From Chloroflexota bacterium (GTDB lineage Bacteria > Chloroflexota > FW602-bin22 > JAMCYS01), in the NCBI GenBank assembly GCA_021847625.1, contig JAJZQK010000249.1:1-5965 (forward strand): a stretch of DNA of 5,965 nt, read 5' to 3'. Within the stretch, counting starts at the first letter, position 1; each line of letters opens with the position of its first letter. Below the pieces are notes generated by a model, which searched no databases, was not told the origin of the DNA, and saw only the letters and a program-made list of their open reading frames with translations. Below are positions 1 to 5,167 of the stretch, piece after piece. A program made the position numbers and the translations under genes.

Positions 1-47
1 TGGTGCTCGCCACCAGGAGGACCAATGGAGCCTCTGCCGGCGTCCCT

Positions 48-198
48 GTCATCCCCGCGCAAGCGGGGATCCAGTGCACCAAATCGCCCGTCATTTCGGG
101 CGCTTTTCGTCATCCCCGCGCAAGCGGGGATCCAGTGAGGGCTTCAATCTCAACGGCCTCATCTACTCGGTCATCCCCGCGCAAGCGGGGATCCAGTG
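48..198. CRISPR. CRISPR-like mini-array: three identical 29-bp repeats, two 32-bp spacers
   Basis: Identical 29-bp repeats lie at 48-76, 109-137 and 170-198, exactly 61 bp apart. The bases just outside the 29 differ at all three copies, so 29 bp is the true repeat length. The two 32-bp intervals (77-108 and 138-169) show no similarity to each other, which argues against simple tandem duplication. A 29 + 32 unit is the geometry of type I-E CRISPR. The core CCCCGCGCAAGCGGGGAT also resembles the E. coli I-E repeat: from memory, 21 of 29 positions match. Against a functional array, no cas gene or AT-rich leader is visible, and the same repeat occurs as the arm of a dispersed element (once at 3680-3708, inverted at 221-246 and 3755-3780). 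Interval 1 is itself palindromic. It may be an orphan mini-array, an off-target 'neo-CRISPR', or a clustered dispersed repeat. Confidence 0.42.
81..107. terminator. Terminator-like hairpin inside first array interval
   Basis: CGCCCG (85-90), a six-base loop (91-96) and CGGGCG (97-102) form a perfect 6-bp stem. AAA lies at 81-83 and TTTT at 104-107. This has the form of a weak intrinsic terminator for rightward transcription, with a short T run, but no gene ends just upstream in the window. It may be chance, or part of the palindromic character of the repeat element. Confidence 0.25.
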
Positions 199-220
199 CC
201 TAGTATGGCCGCGCACCGGA

Positions 221-246
221 TGGATTCCCGCTTCCGCGGGAATGAC
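221..246 (-). repeat. Inverted arm of the dispersed element, copy A
   Basis: Read on the minus strand, this 26-bp stretch begins GTCATTCCCGCGGAAGCGGG and is a diverged inverted copy of the 29-bp repeats at 48-198. It is identical to 3755-3780 in copy B. Each arm is itself a hairpin (CCCGC/GCGGG), and the direct and inverted arms could also pair with each other in a long cruciform. Arms of this kind often create spurious reading frames with VIPAQAGIQ-like translations. Confidence 0.75.
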
Positions 247-322
247 CAGAACCGGCCAGCCGTGCAGCAAGGATAAGGCTGGACGATTTGGCCTCGGGGA
301 ATAACTTGCTTGGGAGTGACCT

Positions 323-1597
323 GTGAAGATACGCCTCGCCTACGGCCGCCAGGGCCTGGACGTCGACCTGCCGGATGAGAACGTGACTGTTGTGGAGCCG
401 CGGTACGTCGAGGCGTTGCCCAACCCGGATGAGGCTTTGCGCGCGGCGCTGCGCCAGCCCCACGGTGTGGCGCCCCTGCAGGATCTCGTCAGCTCCGCCG
501 ACACCGTGGCCATCGTCTTCAGCGACATCACGCGCCCGACCCCCAATCGGCTGCTGCTGCCGGCACTACTGGGCGAGCTCGCGCACGTACCGCGCGAGAA
601 CATCGTCCTCATCAACGCCCTTGGCATGCACCGGCACAACACCCGGGAGGAGCTGGTGCCGATGCTGGGCGAGGAGATAGTGGCGGGCTATCGCGTGCTC
701 AACCACGAAGCGTACGACAAGGAGCACCTCGTACATATCGGGCGCACGTCGTTTGGCAGCGAGGCCTGGGTGAACCGGGAGTACCTACGGGCCTCCGTGC
801 GCATCCTCACCGGCTTCATCGAGCCGCACCTCTTCGCCGGGTTCAGCGGCGGTGGCAAGGCGGTGCTGCCGGGCATCGCCGGTGGCGATACGGTCATGCG
901 TAACCACAACGCCGAGATGATCGGGAACCCCAAGGCAACCTACGGCGTGACCAAGGGCAACCCTATCTTCGCGGAGATGCGTGAGGTGGCGCTGCTGACG
1001 AAGCCGACGTTCCTGCTCAACGTCACCCTGAACCGAAACCGCCAGATCACCGGCGTCTTCGCCGGGGACCTGTTGCAGGCGCAGGATGCCGGGATCGAGT
1101 TCGTCCGCCGGACGGCGATGCGGCCGGTGGCGGAGCCCTTCGACGTCGTGGTTACCACCAACAACTATTATCCCGCGGACCTGGACCTGTACCAGTCGGT
1201 GAAGGGCATGAAGGCGGCCACGCAGGTCGCCCGTCCCGGCGGAGCGATTGTGATCGCCGCCGGCTGTGAGGAAGGGGTGGGGCATGGGCCGTTCGGCGAG
1301 ATTCTGAAGATGAGGCCCACGCCGGAAGCGGTCCTCGAGATGATCCACGAGCCGGCCTTTTCGATGTACGATCAGTGGGAAGCGCAGGTGCTGTGCGACA
1401 TCCTCCGGAAGCAGCGTATCTTCGTATACTCCGAAGGGCTGACGAAGCAGCAAATCGAGGACGCCCACCTCGTCCCCATCGACGACGTGTCGGTGACCGT
1501 GCGCAACCTGGTGGCCGAGTACGGACCGGGGGCGCGGATCTGTGTCCTGCCGGAGGGGCCGCAAACCATCCCTTACCTGGCTGATCGCCAAACTTAG
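323..1597 (+). CDS. larA: LarA-family nickel-dependent racemase (lactate racemase-like, DUF2088)
   Basis: The predicted product is a 424-aa cytosolic protein that should interconvert the stereoisomers of a 2-hydroxyacid such as lactate, using the nickel-pincer nucleotide cofactor. LarA-family landmarks are present in order: SDITRPTP (67-74), GMHRHNT (102-107 region), EPHLFAGFSGGGKAVLPG (167-184) and NHNAEM (194-199). Compared from memory with Lactobacillus LarA, H103, H169, K179 and H195 match His108, His174, Lys184 (cofactor attachment) and His200 (Ni ligand), all at a constant offset of five. The catalytic set therefore looks complete, and the length is normal for the family. The start is GTG at 323, supported by GGGAG at 312-316 with six bases between. 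No larB, larC or larE cofactor gene is nearby. The family also includes racemases of other 2-hydroxyacids, so the substrate is uncertain. No clear promoter is seen; the dispersed element ends about 30 bases upstream. Confidence 0.88.
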   Translation: MKIRLAYGRQGLDVDLPDENVTVVEPRYVEALPNPDEALRAALRQPHGVAPLQDLVSSADTVAIVFSDITRPTPNRLLLPALLGELAHVPRENIVLINALGMHRHNTREELVPMLGEEIVAGYRVLNHEAYDKEHLVHIGRTSFGSEAWVNREYLRASVRILTGFIEPHLFAGFSGGGKAVLPGIAGGDTVMRNHNAEMIGNPKATYGVTKGNPIFAEMREVALLTKPTFLLNVTLNRNRQITGVFAGDLLQAQDAGIEFVRRTAMRPVAEPFDVVVTTNNYYPADLDLYQSVKGMKAATQVARPGGAIVIAAGCEEGVGHGPFGEILKMRPTPEAVLEMIHEPAFSMYDQWEAQVLCDILRKQRIFVYSEGLTKQQIEDAHLVPIDDVSVTVRNLVAEYGPGARICVLPEGPQTIPYLADRQT

Positions 1598-1640
1598 GCT
1601 GGTCCGGCGGGGAGCCGAAGGGGCGCGGGCCGGGCGGCCT

Positions 1641-2489
1641 TCATAGCGGGCGGTAGTAGATGGCCTCGTCGGCATAGGGGTGGGTCAGGGCGATAAGTTC
1701 GTTGCGCTCATGCTCGTCGGGGGGAGAGTACCGCCTCGCCGCCTCGACGTTCTCTTCCAGCTGGCCGACGTTGTCGCAGCCGACGGTGATCAGGGAGACG
1801 GGCTGTGAGAGGGCAAAGCGGATGAGCCTGGTGGCGGTCAGCCCATAATCCTGATCCACCAGCAGGCCACGACAGAGTACCTTCATCCCGATGATGCCCA
1901 TCCCCTTGCGTATGGCGGCCGGCAGGGTGACGTCGAGGAAGCCCGGGTACTGCACCTCGGCGACGTTCACCGGCATGAGGACGGTATCGAAGTCAAACTC
2001 CTCCAGGGCGCGGGCCAGCAGGCGGGGGTCGTGGTGGCCGGTGACGCCGATGAAGCGGACGCGGCCGTCCGCCTTAGCCCTGCGCAGGGCCGCCAGAACG
2101 CCGTTGGGCTTCTTAGCCTGCTCCCACTCCTCGGCGTGGCGCAGGTCGTGCAGCTGCCAGAGGTCAAGGTAGTCGGTCCGCATGTTCTTCAGGGTGGCGT
2201 CCAGGTCGCGGAGGGCTCCCTCGGCACTGCGGGAGGCGGTCTTGCTGGTGAGGAAGATGGCCGGCCGCCGCTCGCGCAGGGCTGCCCCGTAGTAGGACTC
2301 GCTCCCGGCGTAGGCCCGGGCCGATTCGAAGTAGTTGATCCCCAGGCCAAGGGCGCGCTCGATGAGACGCTCGGCCTCCGCGTCGCGGTCCCACGTCCGC
2401 AGTACGCCTTCTCCCCCTAAACCAAGAACGGTCACCTGCTGTCTCGTATTTCCGAGTTGCCGCTTAGGTATCCCCTCCGCCTCGGTCAT
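1641..2489 (-). CDS. Aldo/keto reductase family oxidoreductase
   Basis: The 282-aa product is predicted to be a soluble NAD(P)H-dependent (beta/alpha)8-barrel enzyme that reduces aldehydes or ketones or oxidises alcohols. The N-terminus has the family's beta-strand and GLGGEG turn (23-28), then GINYFESARAYAGSE (50-64), TSKT (81-84), DYLDLWQLHD (106-115) and a C-terminal cofactor region around VGCDNVGQLEENVEA (236-250). The catalytic tetrad is readable as E55, Y60, K83 and H114. The first residue is normally Asp, and its codon here (GAA at 2327-2325) gives Glu. There is no C-terminal CxxCxxC cluster, so this is not the ferredoxin-fused type. The ATG at 2489 is preceded on the minus strand by GGGAGGAAGG, a strong ribosome binding site. 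It converges on the larA-like gene with 43 bp between stop codons, and no convincing terminator lies there. The physiological substrate cannot be deduced. Confidence 0.9.
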   Translation of the reverse strand: MTEAEGIPKRQLGNTRQQVTVLGLGGEGVLRTWDRDAEAERLIERALGLGINYFESARAYAGSESYYGAALRERRPAIFLTSKTASRSAEGALRDLDATLKNMRTDYLDLWQLHDLRHAEEWEQAKKPNGVLAALRRAKADGRVRFIGVTGHHDPRLLARALEEFDFDTVLMPVNVAEVQYPGFLDVTLPAAIRKGMGIIGMKVLCRGLLVDQDYGLTATRLIRFALSQPVSLITVGCDNVGQLEENVEAARRYSPPDEHERNELIALTHPYADEAIYYRPL

Positions 2490-2585
2490 GGATCTTCCTT
2501 CCTCCCGTGGCCAGGCTCAGGTTTGCGTCCTACTGCCAGAATGAAGTATCAGCAAGTTCTGTGCCGCAGCCAAAACAGGCGGTCG

Positions 2586-2607
2586 TCCGGCCCGACGGGC
2601 GGCCGGA
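2586..2607. promoter_or_regulatory. Inverted repeat in divergent intergenic region
   Basis: TCCGGCC (2586-2592) and GGCCGGA (2601-2607) form a perfect 7-bp inverted repeat around an 8-base loop. It lies roughly midway between the divergent aldo/keto reductase and exporter genes. It has no T run and is not placed as a terminator. It could be a regulator-binding site, but such palindromes arise readily in GC-rich DNA. Confidence 0.25.
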
Positions 2608-2661
2608 GGGGGGCGATGACCGGCCAATCTCGCCGGGAGGGCGTTTCTTCCGTGTGAAACT

Positions 2662-2678
2662 GGAGAATCCCGTTCTCC
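2662..2678. promoter_or_regulatory. Candidate operator overlapping -35 region of the exporter promoter
   Basis: GGAGAA (2662-2667), the five-base gap TCCCG and TTCTCC (2673-2678) form a perfect 6-bp inverted repeat. It covers the place where the -35 box would stand for the TATAAT at 2686-2691, and no recognisable -35 hexamer is present there. A protein bound here could block or replace -35 contacts. A second, weaker inverted repeat, GTTTC/GAAAC, lies just upstream at 2643-2660. Confidence 0.35.
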
Positions 2679-2682
2679 TTTG

Positions 2683-2691
2683 TGCTATAAT
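2683..2691 (+). promoter_or_regulatory. Extended -10 promoter of the EamA exporter gene
   Basis: TGC followed by TATAAT (2686-2691) is a perfect extended -10 element. The expected transcription start is about 2698, only two bases before the ATG at 2700. There is no Shine-Dalgarno sequence between them. The mRNA is therefore probably leaderless or nearly so. Confidence 0.7.
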
Positions 2692-2699
2692 GCGCCGGT

Positions 2700-3605
2700 A
2701 TGTCCAGTCGCCTATTAGCAAAAATCGCTCTCCTAGTCACCGTCTTCATTTGGGGTACGACGTTCCCGGCGACGAAGGTGGCGCTGCAGGATGTGCCGCC
2801 CTTCATGCTGACCGTCCTTCGCTTCGTCCTGGGCGGCGCCGTCCTGCTGCCGCTGGCCTTATCCGAGCGGCGCCGGCAGCCGATCAGGCTTACCTGGCGC
2901 GAGCTGGCAATTCCCGGTCTGGTCGGCGGCACGCTCTACTTCGCCTTCCAGAACGTGGGGATGGTGTACACATCAGCCTCCAAGTCCTCGCTGATCCTGG
3001 CCAGCGTGCCCGCGCTCACCGCCGTGCTGTCGGTGCTGCTGCTCGGCGAACGGATGTGGTTTCTGCGCGCGGCGGGGGTAATCGCCTCCATCCTGGGGGT
3101 GGTCGTCATCATCGTGGGCACCGAGGGCGCTGTCCTGAGCACCGAGGGCATGCTGGGCGACCTTCTAATAGTGGGTAGTGCGATATCTTGGCCGGTCTAC
3201 ACGATCCTGAGCAAGGGACTGGAGGGTCGCGCCACCCCCGCGCTGTTCTCGGCGGCGACCATGGGCTTTGGCGCGCTCTTCTTGTTGCCGCTGGTTGGCT
3301 ACGAGTTGCTGACGTCGCCGATGCCTGCCCCGACCCCTGCCGGTTGGGTGGCCATCGCCTATCTCGGGCTGGTGGCCTCGGCGGTAACCTTCCTCCTGTG
3401 GAACTACGCGCTGGCGAAAGTAGACGCCAGCGAGGCTGCCGTCTACATCAACCTGGTCCCCGTGGTCGCCGTGGCCAGCTCGGTCGTATTCCTTGGCGAG
3501 TCGGTGACGCCCGCGCACGTTCTGGGCGGGCTGCTGGTCGTCGCCGGCGTCTGGGCGGCAAGTAGCCAGAGGGCCAGGACCGCCCAGAAGGTGCCCGCCG
3601 ACTAA
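2700..3605 (+). CDS. EamA-family (drug/metabolite transporter superfamily) permease
   Basis: The 301-aa product is predicted to be an inner-membrane exporter with about ten transmembrane helices arranged as two homologous five-helix halves. The first half carries FIWGTTFPATKVAL (16-29), typical of helix 1 in this family, and ends near LGER (115-118). The second half runs from about 152 and has LGES (265-268) at the matching place, which supports the internal duplication. The C-terminus is short and basic (SSQRARTAQK). Family members export amino acids, metabolites or drugs, and the substrate cannot be read from sequence. The ATG at 2700 follows the -10 box so closely that the transcript appears leaderless. 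A start upstream of it would fall before the likely transcription start. The stop codon TAA (3603-3605) is formed by the first bases of the inserted palindromic element. The length is normal, so the insertion did not truncate it noticeably. Confidence 0.9.
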   Translation: MSSRLLAKIALLVTVFIWGTTFPATKVALQDVPPFMLTVLRFVLGGAVLLPLALSERRRQPIRLTWRELAIPGLVGGTLYFAFQNVGMVYTSASKSSLILASVPALTAVLSVLLLGERMWFLRAAGVIASILGVVVIIVGTEGAVLSTEGMLGDLLIVGSAISWPVYTILSKGLEGRATPALFSAATMGFGALFLLPLVGYELLTSPMPAPTPAGWVAIAYLGLVASAVTFLLWNYALAKVDASEAAVYINLVPVVAVASSVVFLGESVTPAHVLGGLLVVAGVWAASSQRARTAQKVPAD

Positions 3606-3679
3606 ATAGTCCGACCGTAGTTGTTGCTGCCCGGGTGCCCGCTACCGGGAGGGTCAACGGAGCCTCTGCCGGCATCCCT

Positions 3680-3708
3680 ATCATTCCCGCGCAAGCGGGG
3701 ATCCAACG
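3680..3708 (+). repeat. Single direct arm matching the 29-bp repeat unit
   Basis: This 29-bp stretch matches the three repeats at 48-198 at 25 of 29 positions, and all four differences are transitions. It stands at the homologous place in the element and occurs once, where copy A has three. It is therefore the natural single-copy reference for how the array in copy A arose. Confidence 0.8.
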
Positions 3709-3718
3709 TTATTTGTAG

Positions 3719-3737
3719 GGGCGAACGGCGTTCGCCC
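3719..3737. repeat. Hairpin GGGCGAAC/GTTCGCCC inside copy B
   Basis: A perfect 8-bp stem (3719-3726 with 3730-3737) encloses a three-base loop. It is specific to copy B: between the direct arm and the next conserved block, copy B has 31 bases (3709-3739) where copy A has only 7 (199-205). It may be a separate small palindrome nested in the element. It has no T run, so its role as a terminator is only possible. Confidence 0.55.
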
Positions 3738-3820
3738 TCTGGCCGCGCACTGGCTGGATTCCCGCTTCCGCGGGAATGACGGAACCGGCCGGCCGTGCAG
3801 CAAGGATAAGGCCGGACTAT

Positions 3821-4879
3821 TTAGATCCCGACCGGCGCTCGGTTGCGCACGAAGGGCACGTCGCTGGGGATGAAGCTCGCCTCGCGTGCCGTCGCGTCGG
3901 CATGCGCCAGCTGCTCGGGGCTGAGAATCCCTGCCTCCAGCAGCAGCTTCCGCTCCAGCATCAGGTCGGTGCACAGCATCTGCGGCCCGTCCGTGTTTAT
4001 CGTGTAACGCACCCCTGCCTCGTGCAGGCGCGCGAAGATGCGTCGCCATTCCTCCAGATCGCCGACGACGCCCGTGCGAAGGTTCGAGGTTGGGCAGAGC
4101 TCCAGCACGATGCCGTCTTTGGCCAGGCGATCCAGGAGGCGCCAATCCTGCACGGCCTTTATTCCGTGGCCGATCCGTTGGGGCTTGATGTGCTCCACCA
4201 CCTCCCAGACCTCGTCCACGGTGCCCATTTCGCCGGTGTGGATCGTTACACCCAGGCCGGCGTCTCGCACGCCCCGGAACAGGCGGCCGACCTCGCGAAT
4301 GCCGCCGAAGGCGCTAGACACCGGACCGGCCAGGTCGACGCCGATCACCCCCAGCGAGCGGTAGCGGATGGCCTTGCGGGTAATGGCCTCGTTCACTTCC
4401 GGCCGCAGACTGCGGTCGGCGCAGAGGATCAGGCCCGCCTGCACGTCCGTGTACTCCAGCAAAGCTCGCTGCATGCCTTGCAGCGAGGCGACGATGATGT
4501 GGTCCAGGTCGCGTTCGCCGCCGCGGTTGCGCTTGGCCGGACAGTAGCGCAGTTCCAGAAGGTCGATGTTCATGTGCCGGTAGGCGCTAGAGATCACGCT
4601 GTGCGTGACGGTCTGCATCGCCTCCGGACTCGACTGCACGAGTTCCGTCAGATGAAAGAGATCCAAGTACCCTTGGAACGTGTGGACATGGTCCGGTGTG
4701 GCGGTGATTGTATCGAGAAACTCCCAGTATCCGTGCGACGGCAGGCGGATCCCCTGGGCGTGGGCTATCGAGTAGAGAATCGCGGGGTCTACCGCGCTGC
4801 CGAGGTGCAGGTGCAGCTCGGCCAGCGGCGGCCCGGGCGGACGGCCGTAGGACCGTTGCGCGTCACCATACGCTAACAT
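3821..4879 (-). CDS. add: Adenosine deaminase family metal-dependent hydrolase
   Basis: The 352-aa product belongs to the zinc-dependent adenosine/adenine deaminase family of amidohydrolases, which remove the 6-amino group of a purine in the cytosol. The motifs are clear: ELHLHLGSA (21-29, metal ligands H23 and H25), TIHTGE (212-217, ligand H214 and catalytic E217), RIGHG (235-239, H238) and NTDGP (295-299, metal ligand D297). The second Asp of the usual TDDP motif, which contacts the purine in mouse ADA, is Gly298 (codon GGG), so the substrate may be a modified purine or a nucleoside other than adenosine. The length is normal. The ATG at 4879 has GAGGG seven bases upstream and an extended -10 further up. 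The TAA stop (3823-3821) lies in the end of the palindromic element. It is divergent from the superoxide dismutase gene. The family call is strong; the substrate is open. Confidence 0.88.
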   Translation of the reverse strand: MLAYGDAQRSYGRPPGPPLAELHLHLGSAVDPAILYSIAHAQGIRLPSHGYWEFLDTITATPDHVHTFQGYLDLFHLTELVQSSPEAMQTVTHSVISSAYRHMNIDLLELRYCPAKRNRGGERDLDHIIVASLQGMQRALLEYTDVQAGLILCADRSLRPEVNEAITRKAIRYRSLGVIGVDLAGPVSSAFGGIREVGRLFRGVRDAGLGVTIHTGEMGTVDEVWEVVEHIKPQRIGHGIKAVQDWRLLDRLAKDGIVLELCPTSNLRTGVVGDLEEWRRIFARLHEAGVRYTINTDGPQMLCTDLMLERKLLLEAGILSPEQLAHADATAREASFIPSDVPFVRNRAPVGI

Positions 4880-4910
4880 CGTCGTTCCCTCGTAGTGGCT
4901 TAATTGTCGA

Positions 4911-4919
4911 ATTCTACCA
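4911..4919 (-). promoter_or_regulatory. Extended -10 promoter of the deaminase gene
   Basis: Read on the minus strand, TGG-TAGAAT has the -10 hexamer at 4916-4911 and the extended TGn element before it. This predicts a transcription start near 4904 and a leader of about 25 nt holding the GAGGG ribosome binding site. No good -35 hexamer is present, as is common with extended -10 promoters. Confidence 0.5.
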
Positions 4920-4991
4920 CGAACGGTGGAGCTCAGTCACCAAGCAAGCTCGGATACGCTTATCGACATAACCTCCTGGCCTTCCTTCGAT

Positions 4992-5019
4992 TTGCGAAGC
5001 GAACGCCTGTCGGTATAAT
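4992..5019 (+). promoter_or_regulatory. Promoter of the superoxide dismutase gene, with overlapping inverted repeat
   Basis: TTGCGA (4992-4997) and a perfect TATAAT (5014-5019) are separated by 16 bases, which predicts a transcription start near 5026. The inverted repeat CTTCG-ATTTG-CGAAG at 4985-4999 covers the -35 box and is placed as an operator would be. The start predicts a long leader of about 140 nt before the ATG at 5168. Confidence 0.55.
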
Positions 5020-5025
5020 TAACAT

Positions 5026-5167
5026 GAGGGCATGCCCACGACCGCCACCAGTCGGAGTGGTGTTCGGCAGGGTGAGGTATCGCCGCCCCGGCGGGGGCAA
5101 TATCGGGTGTTCGCCGTCGCGAGCGGCGGACCCGTGCCGCTACTTTATGTTAGGAGGCAGACATCGT
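5026..5167 (+). promoter_or_regulatory. Long structured 5' leader of the superoxide dismutase mRNA
   Basis: Three hairpins can be drawn. CACCA/TGGTG spans 5046-5062. GCCCC-GGCG-GGGGC spans 5085-5098. A composite hairpin spans 5104-5134, with CGGG/CCCG at its base, a TG bulge and a 7-bp inner stem around a 7-base loop. A short unstructured stretch then leads to AGGAGG at 5152-5157. I could not match it to the manganese (yybP-ykoY), SAM, TPP, cobalamin, fluoride or glycine riboswitch consensus as I remember them. It may be an uncharacterised cis-regulatory RNA or simply a GC-rich leader. The frame is open through it, so an N-terminal extension from ATG 5024 is formally possible but unlikely. 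Confidence 0.35.

Larger units (their letters stand above)
1..290. mobile_element. MITE-like dispersed palindromic element, copy A (left end outside window)
   Basis: This is the same element as the complete copy at 3603-3823. Positions 2-76 align without gaps to 3634-3708 with 11 mismatches in 75, and 206-290 align to 3740-3823 with one small indel. By this alignment about 30 bases of the left end lie before the window. The right end (280-290, TGGACGATTTG) is a decayed version of the terminal inverted repeat CGGACTATTTA of the other copy. The inside carries a direct arm with core CCCCGCGCAAGCGGGG, here present three times, and one inverted arm at 221-246. No transposase is encoded, so any movement would need one supplied in trans. 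It lies just upstream of the larA-like gene, and its right end is about 30 bases before that start codon. Family assignment beyond 'MITE-like' is not possible from this window. Confidence 0.7.
3603..3823. mobile_element. Complete MITE-like element, copy B (221 bp, TA target site)
   Basis: The ends are perfect 11-bp terminal inverted repeats, TAAATAGTCCG at 3603-3613 and CGGACTATTTA at 3813-3823. Similarity continues imperfectly for about 28 bp to TTGCTGC (3624-3630) and GCAGCAA (3797-3803). Inside are one direct hairpin arm (3680-3708), a second hairpin (3719-3737) and an inverted arm (3755-3780). It has no coding capacity. The terminal TA pairs fit a TA target duplication, as made by IS630/Tc1-mariner transposases and as seen in the Correia repeats of Neisseria. 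The ends provide the TAA stop codons of both flanking convergent genes. Deleting the element but keeping one TA leaves GAC-TAG on the plus strand and ATC-TAG on the minus strand, so both genes would still stop in the same places. Several hairpins between convergent genes could also help end transcription from both sides. Confidence 0.8.

Noticed and set aside
3..304. Short open frames across the repeats with VIPAQAGIQ and SPRKRGSS-like translations.
   Set aside because: They arise from reading the palindromic repeat in several frames, have no ribosome binding site, and are a familiar annotation artefact of such repeats.
1598..1640. Intrinsic terminator between larA and the convergent reductase gene.
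   Set aside because: Only short GC inverted repeats (GGCT/AGCC and GGCC/GGCC) without a T run are present.
785..1675. A 296-aa minus-strand open frame opposite larA.
   Set aside because: It is an antisense shadow typical of GC-rich coding DNA, rich in Arg, His and Gly, with no motif.
2490..2560. A promoter for the aldo/keto reductase on the minus strand.
   Set aside because: Only weak -10-like (GATACT, TAGGAC) and -35-like (TTGCTG) sequences were found, with poor spacing or match, so no site can be supported.
2507..3178. A 223-aa plus-strand open frame overlapping the exporter start.
   Set aside because: It is a different frame from the exporter, whose membrane helices and promoter are clear; the translation has no domain.
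3776..4876. A 366-aa plus-strand open frame opposite the deaminase.
   Set aside because: It is antisense to a gene with clear adenosine-deaminase motifs; its translation shows no recognisable domain and it starts inside the palindromic element.
4904..5167. N-terminal extension of the superoxide dismutase (open frame from 4904 or ATG 5024).
   Set aside because: The extension has no signal or targeting features, the promoter -10 lies inside it, and the AGGAGG at 5152-5157 points to the ATG at 5168.
5026..5167. Known riboswitch class in the dismutase leader (Mn, SAM, TPP, cobalamin, glycine, fluoride).
   Set aside because: None of the conserved core sequences I remember for these classes could be found.
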